Shown here one piece after another: positions 1-5,378 of a DNA stretch of 5,378 nucleotides. The stretch spans positions 1 to 5,378 of the forward strand of contig CACZQE010000320.1 of assembly GCA_902783205.1 (NCBI GenBank), given 5' to 3'. The notes under the pieces are model-generated. The model ran no database searches, had not been told where the DNA came from, and saw only the letters and a list, made by a program, of their open reading frames with translations. The translations under genes and the position numbers were made by a program. This DNA is from an uncultured Lachnospiraceae bacterium. Its GTDB lineage: Bacteria > Bacillota_A > Clostridia > Lachnospirales > Lachnospiraceae. How positions within the stretch are numbered: position 1 is the stretch's first letter; the number at the start of each line of letters is the position of its first letter.

Positions 1-2
1 AG

Positions 3-35
3 ACTGAAAAGAAGCGCAAAAAGAAACAAGAATAA
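3..35 (+). CDS. possible C-terminal end of an upstream gene (partial)
   Basis: The third forward frame is open from the window edge to a TAA at 33-35 and reads TEKKRKKKQE. A short lysine/glutamate-rich tail like this is common at the C-terminus of bacterial membrane or RNA-binding proteins. The gene would run in the same direction as everything else here. Eleven codons are too few to prove coding, and the first frame is also open, to a TAA at 70-72. No protein family can be named. Confidence 0.3.
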   Translation, partial: TEKKRKKKQE

Positions 36-132
36 AAATCGATTGATACTCAGTTCTCTAACCATTCTTTAACCCCCATGTGCTATATGATCAATTCTGG
101 TTTTTTCTGTATTAATTATAACATATCAGCAA

Positions 133-199
133 ATATTATAATATCGTAAATTGACAATCTTCAGGCGACTTTTTCCCCATAATGTTATATACTCATAAT
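133..199 (+). promoter_or_regulatory. candidate promoter region for the ADP-ribosylglycohydrolase gene
   Basis: The leader between 36 and 227 is AT-rich and holds several promoter-like hexamers in imperfect arrangement. A perfect TATAAT lies at 137-142 inside a 12-base palindrome (133-144), but there is no good -35 box 16-18 bases upstream. A perfect TTGACA lies at 151-156, but the nearest -10-like CATAAT (178-183) is 21 bases away, longer than usual. TATACT at 188-193 and a second CATAAT at 194-199 are further options. A promoter somewhere here is likely because this is the only sizeable non-coding stretch before the gene. Which hexamers are used cannot be decided by eye. Confidence 0.35.
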
Positions 200-211
200 A
201 AGAAAAAGGAC

Positions 212-225
212 AAGGAGAGAAGGAG
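212..225 (+). promoter_or_regulatory. ribosome binding site(s) for the ADP-ribosylglycohydrolase
   Basis: Two Shine-Dalgarno-like motifs lie in tandem, AAGGAG at 212-217 and AAGGAG at 220-225, in front of two adjacent ATG codons at 228 and 231. The first motif is 10 bases from ATG 228. The second is only 2 bases from ATG 228 but 5 from ATG 231. The start is therefore ambiguous by one residue, with no effect on the domain. Confidence 0.75.
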
Positions 226-227
226 TT

Positions 228-1331
228 ATGATGGACAAAAGAGAAAGGATCAGAGGGTCTCTTCTTTGCGGCGCAATCGGGGATGCTTTCGGCTATCCGG
301 TAGAGTTTCTGTCAGGTCCTGACGCAAAAATCAGAGAATATGTCATAGACAGAGAAAGTGGCAAAGCGGTCATATCAGATGATACGCAGATGACTCTTTT
401 TACAGCGTGCGGGCTCTTATACGGCTACAGCAGATTCCGCATGAGAGGAATTGGCGGCAATCCTGCCGGCTATATCCGTTCTGCCTATTTGGACTGGCTG
501 GAAACCCAGGGATATACGGCAGAGGAGCACCCGAGGGTCAGCTGGATTTACTCCATTCAAGAACTGCACTGTCTGAGGGCTCCGGGCAATACCTGTCTCA
601 GCGCATTGCAAAAGGGTGGAGGCAGTATAGAGAATCCTATCAATAACAGTAAGGGATGCGGCGCAGTAATGCGGATTGCCCCCATTCCTCTGTACTGTGC
701 CGGCAATCATCTTATGGATAAAGAAAAAACAGCGGATCTCTGCGCGGATGCATCCGCCATTACACACTGTCATCCTCTGGGATGGCTGTCGTCCGTCGCT
801 CTTGGAATTATTCTTTATGATCTGATGTGCGACGCTTCTCTTGACGATGCAGTTGCAGATACAATAGATTTTCTCCGAAAAAAATATGCGGACTACCCGG
901 ATGCCGAAACAATGGCGAAACTCATAGAAAAGACAAAAAGACTGGCCGACCTGGCCTGCCGGTCGAACTCGGACGACCTGACAGGTGAATTTGGCATTAT
1001 GAAGGAACTTGGAGAAGGATGGGTAGGAGAGGAAGCCCTGGCGGTAGGCCTTTTCAGTGTTCTGGCCTGCAGGGAACAGGGCTTTGACCAGTGCTTGTAT
1101 AATGCTGCCTGCCACAAGGGTGACTCCGACTCGACTGCTTCTATTGCCGGCCAGATCTGGGGGGCTGCTTACGGCCTGTCCCGGGTAGATGAGAAATGGC
1201 TTAAGAATCTGGAACTCAGAGAAGTGATTCTCGAAATTGCCGATGATCTGACTGATAACTGCAAGATGTCTGAGTACGGTGACTATTATGATCCGGTATG
1301 GGATAAAAAATATATACGTGTTAAAGAATGA
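228..1331 (+). CDS. ADP-ribosylglycohydrolase family protein (DraG/ARH-like)
   Basis: This family hydrolyses the bond joining ADP-ribose to a protein, nucleic acid or small-molecule target, using a two-metal (Mg/Mn) centre in an all-helical fold. The expected landmarks of the 367-residue product appear in order. GAIGDAFGYPVEF is at residues 15-27. SDDTQMT at 50-56 supplies the first metal-binding DDT, with serine replacing the more common leading threonine. GCGAVMRIAPIPL is at 143-155, and a THCHPLG region at 179-185. GEEALAVGLF is at 267-276. HKGDSDSTASIAGQIWGAAYG begins at 296 and carries the second metal-binding DSDST at 299-303. All key acids are intact, so the enzyme is probably active. 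There is no signal peptide, so it is probably cytoplasmic. No ADP-ribosyltransferase partner is visible, so a DraT/DraG nitrogenase switch is not supported. The lipoprotein gene follows 17 bases later and is probably co-transcribed. The family is certain; the substrate is unknown. Confidence 0.96.
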   Translation: MMDKRERIRGSLLCGAIGDAFGYPVEFLSGPDAKIREYVIDRESGKAVISDDTQMTLFTACGLLYGYSRFRMRGIGGNPAGYIRSAYLDWLETQGYTAEEHPRVSWIYSIQELHCLRAPGNTCLSALQKGGGSIENPINNSKGCGAVMRIAPIPLYCAGNHLMDKEKTADLCADASAITHCHPLGWLSSVALGIILYDLMCDASLDDAVADTIDFLRKKYADYPDAETMAKLIEKTKRLADLACRSNSDDLTGEFGIMKELGEGWVGEEALAVGLFSVLACREQGFDQCLYNAACHKGDSDSTASIAGQIWGAAYGLSRVDEKWLKNLELREVILEIADDLTDNCKMSEYGDYYDPVWDKKYIRVKE

Positions 1332-1336
1332 TAAAG

Positions 1337-1342
1337 AGGGGA
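1337..1342 (+). promoter_or_regulatory. ribosome binding site that sets the lipoprotein start
   Basis: AGGGGA lies 6 bases before the ATG at 1349. An earlier in-frame ATG at 1328 overlaps the preceding stop codon as ATGA, but it would add seven residues (MIKRGLS) ahead of a normal lipoprotein signal. The motif and the signal peptide both favour 1349, although translational coupling from 1328 is possible. Confidence 0.7.
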
Positions 1343-1348
1343 TTATCC

Positions 1349-2800
1349 ATGAAAAGATTTAATTTATCAAAAAAGATTATATTTACCCTTATTGTAGTTA
1401 TTCTTTCTCTGGGAGCGACTGCCTGCAAAGCACAGCCGGCAAAGCAGAATGAGAAGACGGCAGATCAGAAAGAGCAGACGACAAAGCAGAATGAGGTTCA
1501 TGTCGCGGTTGACGGAAACGATGAATCCGGAAACGGATCAGAGGATGCGCCTTATGCAAGCATCTCCAAAGCTGCAGAAGCAAATCCCGGCTCCCTGATT
1601 ATTGTACATGGAGGGGATTACTCTCCGGTAGAACTTGGCCCGGATTGCTCGGGAAGTCAGGATTCACCCACCATTATCCGCGCCATGGAAGGGGAAAAGG
1701 TTGTGATTGTCGGAGAAGGCGGAAAAGTAATTGCCTTAAAGAACGTGCGCAACATATCCATTGAAGGCCTGGAAACAGAAGGCGGAACCCACGGGATCGA
1801 ATACTCGAGTACACGCGAAGCAGGAGAGGAGCCTCTTAGTAATATCACAATCAGAAACTGTAAGGTTCATGGGGTCCGTGGAATCCACGGAATCAATGTG
1901 TATGCCAATAATGATCTGGCGCCGGTTTCCGATCTTACGATCGAGGGATGTGAAGTATATGACTGTGAGTGCGGCTCAAGTGAGTCACTGGTCCTGAACG
2001 GGAATATTGACGGATTCCTTATCGCCGAAAATGTTATTCATGATAACAATAATATCGGAATTGATATGATCGGTTTTGAAGGACTGGCAATGCATTCTGA
2101 AGAAAACACTGATAAAAATCCCTATGAATTCGATCAGACAAGAAACGGCATTTGCCGGGATAATCTGATATATAATATCAGTACTGAGGGAAACTCCTAC
2201 TATTTTGAAGACGGAGAATATGACCCCTGCGCAGACGGCATCTATGTGGATGGCGGAAAGGACATTGAAATATACAATAACTTCATTTTCAACTGCGATA
2301 TCGGAATTGAAGTGGCAACGGAGCACAAACCGGAAGAAAATGAACTTTTCAAGGTATCAGGGATCCGGGTACATGATAACGTAATAGCAGACTGTAAAGG
2401 ATATACAGCACTCTGTTTCGGCGGCTACGATAAAGACCTTGGTTTTACCGAGGAATGCGAATTTGACCATAATACGCTTGTAGATAATGAGTGCCAGATT
2501 GCAGTCCAGCGAAGCAGAGATAACAAGATCCATGCCAACCTCATTCTTGGGGGAGAAAGTGGCGTTGAATTCTGTGAAGAGTGTGATAAAAAAGATATGG
2601 TCAATGACATCAGCGGAAATGTGGCTGCGGAAATTGGGGATGAAGAAAGCTGGTCATCTGAATACGGTAAAGCCTATGCTGACAGGACCGAGATGGCGGA
2701 CGGATTCCGTTCCCTGATTAAAGATGTCGGATCCGGTTTCGTACCGGATAAGGAGATGCAGGAGTTTTACGAAAAAGAATCCAAGAAATATAAGGAGTAA
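1349..2800 (+). CDS. surface lipoprotein with right-handed parallel beta-helix (pectate-lyase-like fold)
   Basis: The product has 483 residues, numbered from the ATG at 1349. It opens with a lipoprotein signal: basic residues K2, R3, K8 and K9, a hydrophobic run at about 10-21, then ATAC with the lipidation cysteine at C26. A charged Q/K/E-rich linker (27-49) would hold the domain off the membrane. From about 51 the VAVDGNDESGNGS...APYASISKA stretch matches the N-terminal cap pattern of DUF1565/PL9-type beta-helix proteins. Rung repeats then follow to about 425, with an asparagine ladder (N228, N272, N311, N344, N375, N397, N424) that continues cysteines C171 and C201. Acidic clusters occur at GIDMIGFEG (237-245), DGIYVDGG (296-303) and GIEVATEH (319-326). 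Such folds are lyases, glycoside hydrolases or epimerases acting on polysaccharides, or simple binders. The fold call is strong. The activity is unknown, and no lyase family motif was recognised with certainty. The protein is unusually cysteine-rich for a secreted Gram-positive protein. Confidence 0.9.
   Translation: MKRFNLSKKIIFTLIVVILSLGATACKAQPAKQNEKTADQKEQTTKQNEVHVAVDGNDESGNGSEDAPYASISKAAEANPGSLIIVHGGDYSPVELGPDCSGSQDSPTIIRAMEGEKVVIVGEGGKVIALKNVRNISIEGLETEGGTHGIEYSSTREAGEEPLSNITIRNCKVHGVRGIHGINVYANNDLAPVSDLTIEGCEVYDCECGSSESLVLNGNIDGFLIAENVIHDNNNIGIDMIGFEGLAMHSEENTDKNPYEFDQTRNGICRDNLIYNISTEGNSYYFEDGEYDPCADGIYVDGGKDIEIYNNFIFNCDIGIEVATEHKPEENELFKVSGIRVHDNVIADCKGYTALCFGGYDKDLGFTEECEFDHNTLVDNECQIAVQRSRDNKIHANLILGGESGVEFCEECDKKDMVNDISGNVAAEIGDEESWSSEYGKAYADRTEMADGFRSLIKDVGSGFVPDKEMQEFYEKESKKYKE
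1441..1495 (+). repeat. short direct repeat in the lipoprotein linker
   Basis: The 13-mer AAAGCAGAATGAG occurs at 1441-1453 and again at 1483-1495. The 42-base period is exactly 14 codons, and both copies encode the same KQNE element of the linker. The repeat looks like an internal duplication that lengthened the flexible tether behind the lipidated cysteine. It keeps the frame and is probably free to vary in copy number between strains. Confidence 0.6.
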
Positions 2801-2802
2801 TT

Positions 2803-3097
2803 ATGTTTCGATTTATCATGCCGGATCCTCAGCTTGGAATCAGAGGACAGACAGATGACAACTTCCAAAGTGACCGGAATCTGAACAGTGTTTCCTGTAT
2901 ACGAACATTCAAAAATGCATCTCAGAATATCAGGGTTTATGCAGCTCTCTCGTCCCGTACCGGTTGGTCTTGATGTTGTAGGATGCAGGGATGACCGGGA
3001 CATTGTTACTCCGGATCAGTATGATCCTTTTCAGTACCTGCAGGATCTGATCAGTATTCTTGACTGGATCGAACGTTTTCGGGATATCAAACAGTAA
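2803..3097 (+). pseudogene. small frameshifted or decayed reading frame in the gap before GH32
   Basis: The 341 bases between the lipoprotein stop and the GH32 start hold no intact recognisable gene. An ATG at 2803 has a good AAGGAG (2792-2797) 5 bases upstream, inside the end of the lipoprotein gene. It opens a 56-codon frame, starting MFRFIMPDPQLGIRGQ, that stops at TGA 2971-2973. The +1 frame is open across the same end (2888-3097). It continues with coding-like sequence rich in Asp, Ile and aromatics (LDVVGCRDDRDIVTPDQYDP, then a segment ending WIERFRDIKQ) to a TAA. Joining the two by a +1 shift gives roughly 98 residues. The simplest reading is one small gene broken by a frameshift, or a remnant of a larger one; a sequencing error would look the same. 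I do not recognise the family. The 3' part also carries a weak promoter candidate (TTGACT 3060-3065, GATATC 3083-3088). Confidence 0.35.
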
Positions 3098-3129
3098 CAT
3101 GAAGTATAGCAGCAGTGAAATAATTATTT

Positions 3130-3135
3130 GGGGGG
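3130..3135 (+). promoter_or_regulatory. atypical ribosome binding site of the GH32 gene (run of six G)
   Basis: The only purine-rich match near the GH32 start is a run of six G at 3130-3135, 6 bases before the ATG at 3142. It lacks the A of AGGAGG and is weaker than the sites of the neighbouring genes. No other in-frame start with a better site is visible between here and the conserved nucleophile motif. Confidence 0.5.
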
Positions 3136-3141
3136 TTACTA

Positions 3142-4623
3142 ATGAAAGAATGGACAAGAGAGGAGAAGTACAGGTATCTGAAAGATCCACAGGAGCTTCT
3201 GACACTATACGAGAAGATCTCCGCATCTGCCTACAGGCAGACATATCATATTCAGGCAATTACAGGGTTGATGAATGACCCCAACGGTTTTGTCTGGTAT
3301 GAGAACCAGTGGCATCTCTTTTATCAATGGTGTCCCTGGGGAGCCGTACATGGGCTCAAACACTGGTATCATATTGTTTCCAAGGATCTTGTGACATGGA
3401 AGAATCTTGGAGTCTGCCTGCTTCCGGACCAGAATGACGGCTATGACAATAAAGGAGTTTATTCAGGTTCAGCAATGCCGATAGGCGATAAAATGTATCT
3501 GTATTATACCGGTAATCATCGGGATGCAGACTGGACCCGAAGAGCCTATACCTGCCTTGCAAGGCTTGGACGTGGCGGCTGGCCGGAGAAGTATCCGCTT
3601 CCCCTGTTCGGTGCCAATCCGAATTATACAGAGCATCAGAGAGATCCGAAAATAATCTGTCTTCCGGGAAGCGACCGGTACTATATGATCATCGGAGCGC
3701 AGACCAAAGACAAACGAGGATGTGCGCTGATTTATTCATCAGAGGATTTACAGCACGGCTGGACATTTGCCGGCGAACTGAAAGTACCCGGATTTGAGAA
3801 CTTTGGAGATATGTGGGAATGCCCCTCCATTGAACGTCTTGGTGGCCGGGATGTACTTCTTTTCTGCCCGCAGCATATGACTCTTCCGGGAAGAGGAGGA
3901 AGTAAGAATCATAATGGCTACATTCTTGGAAAAATGGATTGGGAAACACTGACATTCACACCGGACGGACAGTTCCACGTACTTGATTTCGGATTTGATT
4001 CCTATGCTGCAGCCTGCGCCAATAATCTGCAGGAGCCGGACAAAGCAATTCTGATTGCCTGGATGGGTGTTCCGGATCTTTCATATCCTACAGACGAGGA
4101 AGACTGGTCAGGATGCCTGACACTGCCGAGGGAGCTGACAGTACGCAGACGACGTCTGATCCAGCAGCCGCTGCCTGTGCTTAAAAAACTTCGGGATGAA
4201 CCGCTCTCCACAAAGGCGGATGAAAATGGAGTGTTTGCACTTCCAAAAGCGGCAGAGATTGAAGTTGACGCACGGCCGGGTAATTTCTGTTTGTCTGTCT
4301 TTACAAAGGCTGACGGAAGCGGAGGACTTACCATCAGCTGTGATGAAGAACAGAAAGAGATCACGGTAGACCGCGGTAAGATGGAAACCCGCTTTAACCT
4401 GGAAGAAGGAGAGGAGAGAAAGCGTCCCTTAGAAGAAGGACTTTATCACCTGCGCATATTCATCGACAGCAGTTCAGTGGAGATATTCGTTAATGACGGA
4501 GAAGCTGTATTTACATCACGTGTTTTCCCAACCAGAGAAGAACACTTCTGCCGTATTGAGGGCGATGCATTTGTCCGTATGTGGACGATGAAACGTGCTG
4601 TAAAAGAGGAGTTTCTCATATAA
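3142..4623 (+). CDS. glycoside hydrolase family 32, sucrose-6-phosphate hydrolase / beta-fructofuranosidase type
   Basis: The enzyme releases a beta-linked fructosyl unit from sucrose, sucrose-6-phosphate or short fructo-oligosaccharides, with retention of configuration. All three GH32 catalytic acids are present: the nucleophile D46 in MNDPNG (44-49), the transition-state stabiliser D168 in RDP (167-169), and the acid/base E226 in ECP (226-228). Other family marks are FYQW (60-63), YSGS (107-110), GFDSYAA (284-290) and TLPRELTV (327-334). The five-bladed propeller runs to about 340. It is followed by the usual beta-sandwich, with the IDSSSVEIFVNDGEAVF signature at 441-457. The 493-residue length is normal for bacterial sucrose-6-phosphate hydrolases. 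There is no signal peptide, so it acts in the cytoplasm on imported sugar. No PTS permease, ABC transporter or LacI-type regulator is in the window, so phosphorylated and free substrates cannot be told apart. The following gene starts 21 bases downstream. Confidence 0.97.
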   Translation: MKEWTREEKYRYLKDPQELLTLYEKISASAYRQTYHIQAITGLMNDPNGFVWYENQWHLFYQWCPWGAVHGLKHWYHIVSKDLVTWKNLGVCLLPDQNDGYDNKGVYSGSAMPIGDKMYLYYTGNHRDADWTRRAYTCLARLGRGGWPEKYPLPLFGANPNYTEHQRDPKIICLPGSDRYYMIIGAQTKDKRGCALIYSSEDLQHGWTFAGELKVPGFENFGDMWECPSIERLGGRDVLLFCPQHMTLPGRGGSKNHNGYILGKMDWETLTFTPDGQFHVLDFGFDSYAAACANNLQEPDKAILIAWMGVPDLSYPTDEEDWSGCLTLPRELTVRRRRLIQQPLPVLKKLRDEPLSTKADENGVFALPKAAEIEVDARPGNFCLSVFTKADGSGGLTISCDEEQKEITVDRGKMETRFNLEEGEERKRPLEEGLYHLRIFIDSSSVEIFVNDGEAVFTSRVFPTREEHFCRIEGDAFVRMWTMKRAVKEEFLI

Positions 4624-4644
4624 CTGTTTTATGGAGGACTTTTC

Positions 4645-5139
4645 ATGAAAGCGATGTCTATAAAAGACCAAATCAGAGCAATCGTTGTTAAAAAACCTGT
4701 TGTTCCCATGGAATCAGAGGAAGTATGTTTTCTTCAGCTACCGTGTCATTATGGCAGACCTGTTGAAAAATATGTTACCAAAGTTGATTCGGGATTAGGA
4801 ATCGGAATAGGAATTCCCGTCACTAAACATTTTGGAATAGGTATTGGCAAAAGAAAAGCCCAGGCTACAACTACACTTGAATATGATTGGGAAAAAACAA
4901 AATGTACTTTATTGATGACCAGTAGCAGAATTATTTGTAAGGCCGGTAATGTATTTGATATAAAACTTGACGAGACATTTGAAGACCTTAAGTTTTCTAA
5001 AGACGGGATTACAATATTCAGTAATGGTATTCCGTACTATTTCTTCATGAAGTATAAAGATGTAGTCAAGTTTTCGAAGACCTGGTCACTGGTTGGAGAA
5101 GCCGCGAGGCAGGGATTGAAAACAGAAGATTTTATGTAA
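4645..5139 (+). CDS. uncharacterised 164-residue protein, possible PH/GRAM-like domain
   Basis: The start has a strong GGAGG at 4633-4637, 7 bases upstream. No family was recognised with certainty. There is no signal peptide and no clear membrane helix, so it is probably cytoplasmic. Residues 50-69 form a striking glycine-isoleucine stretch (GLGIGIGIP, then FGIGIGK), which would form a beta-hairpin or loop. Residues 85-147 read like a small beta-barrel ending in a helix. A TLLMTSSRIIC strand (88-98) resembles the 'T..R' strand of bacterial PH and GRAM-like domains; F104-L108 and the GITIFSNGIPYYFF strands follow, then a KDVVKFSKTW helix (138-147). This PH-like reading is an inference from pattern only. 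By eye the gene is more AT-rich than its neighbours, which could mean separate ancestry. Close spacing behind GH32 suggests co-transcription, but nothing ties it to sugar metabolism. Confidence 0.8.
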   Translation: MKAMSIKDQIRAIVVKKPVVPMESEEVCFLQLPCHYGRPVEKYVTKVDSGLGIGIGIPVTKHFGIGIGKRKAQATTTLEYDWEKTKCTLLMTSSRIICKAGNVFDIKLDETFEDLKFSKDGITIFSNGIPYYFFMKYKDVVKFSKTWSLVGEAARQGLKTEDFM

Positions 5140-5187
5140 AGTGCTTATGGAATGGTGTGCGCTTGTAAAGGAGATCTGTTTGTAGCG

Positions 5188-5378
5188 ATGAAATACTTTG
5201 AATTCGGCAAAAAGAACAAAGAACTGATGGTTCTTTTACACGGCGGTGGGACGAGCTATCTTGGCGTACTTCCGACAGCGAAGAAGATTGCGGAGAAATA
5301 CCATGTCGTACTGCTTGCCTACGACGGCTTCAACCCGTCCGAACCGGAGACGGAATTTCAGTCTTTGGCCTATGAGGC
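5188..5378 (+). CDS. alpha/beta hydrolase, N-terminal part (cut by window end)
   Basis: Sixty-three codons are visible before the sequence ends. The product starts MKYFEFGKKNKELMVLLHGG. Strand LMVLLHGGG (13-21) is the alpha/beta-hydrolase oxyanion-hole HGGG-type turn. A short helix with AKKIAEKYH follows (31-39), and then strand VVLLAYDGF (40-48), which fits the beta4 strand and Asp/Gly turn of the fold. The catalytic Ser, Asp and His lie beyond the window, so activity and substrate cannot be judged. The start at 5188 places the first strand normally. AAAGGAG at 5167-5173 is 14 bases away, longer than ideal. An in-frame ATG at 5152 would add 12 residues but has no site of its own. The frame is the same as that of the preceding gene, separated from it by its TAA. 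Confidence 0.85.
   Translation, partial: MKYFEFGKKNKELMVLLHGGGTSYLGVLPTAKKIAEKYHVVLLAYDGFNPSEPETEFQSLAYE

Noticed and set aside
36..110. Possible intrinsic terminator ending in the T-run at 101-106
   Set aside because: The only pairing found (ATTGAT near 44 with ATCAAT near 90, or AACCA at 60 with TGGTT at 98) is short, AT-rich or separated by long loops. No compact GC-rich hairpin precedes the T-run.
417..1115. Long open frame on the - strand opposite the ADP-ribosylglycohydrolase
   Set aside because: It has no family motifs and an improbable composition, and it lies entirely antisense to a gene with all its catalytic motifs. It is a shadow frame.
228..1331. Nitrogenase-regulating DraG
   Set aside because: The fold family is the same, but no DraT or nitrogenase gene is nearby, and the family is far broader than DraG, so that specific name is not justified.
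3069..3082. Possible catabolite-response (cre) or LacI-type operator around AACGTTTT before GH32
   Set aside because: Only the right half fits the cre consensus. The left half misses several positions and the dyad symmetry is limited to CGAA/TTCG.
2930..3259. 109-codon frame on the - strand across the gap and the GH32 start
   Set aside because: It overlaps the 5' end of GH32 and shows no recognisable domain. The hydrophobic stretch in it comes from the AT-rich region read in reverse.
3060..3278. Forward frame starting in the gap and running into GH32
   Set aside because: It is out of frame with the GH32 motifs, has no ribosome binding site, and more than half of it is GH32 coding sequence read in another frame.

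Overview
The window looks like chromosomal DNA from a Gram-positive anaerobe of the Clostridia, possibly a gut Lachnospiraceae-type organism. This is inferred from strong AAGGAG/GGAGG ribosome binding sites, moderate base composition, a Gram-positive-style lipoprotein signal, and a glycoside hydrolase family 32 (GH32) enzyme of the cytoplasmic sucrose-6-phosphate hydrolase type. No taxonomic marker gene is present, so the assignment is soft.

All supportable genes lie on the + strand. In order they are: a possible last few codons of an upstream gene (ending at 35); an AT-rich leader (36-227); an ADP-ribosylglycohydrolase (228-1331); a surface lipoprotein with a right-handed parallel beta-helix (1349-2800); a 341-base stretch holding a small, apparently frameshifted reading frame (2803-3097); a GH32 beta-fructofuranosidase (3142-4623); an unassigned 164-residue protein with a pleckstrin-homology-like look (4645-5139); and the start of an alpha/beta hydrolase cut off by the window end (5188-5378).

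Most genes are closely spaced: 17 bases between the first two, 21 between GH32 and the 164-residue gene, and 48 before the hydrolase. I see no convincing intrinsic terminator anywhere, so one or two transcripts could cover the whole stretch. The 341-base gap before GH32 is the likeliest break.

Functionally, the GH32 enzyme would split sucrose, sucrose-6-phosphate or short fructo-oligosaccharides inside the cell. The beta-helix lipoprotein sits on the outer face and may bind or cleave a glycan, but its substrate cannot be read from sequence. The ADP-ribosylglycohydrolase, probably intracellular, has intact metal-binding motifs and an unknown target. No transporter, regulator or ADP-ribosyltransferase partner is in view. 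I found no RNA gene, CRISPR array, insertion sequence or clear new multi-gene system. The points most worth a second look are the cysteine- and asparagine-laddered lipoprotein and its pairing with an ADP-ribosylglycohydrolase, the broken small frame, and the unassigned 164-residue protein.
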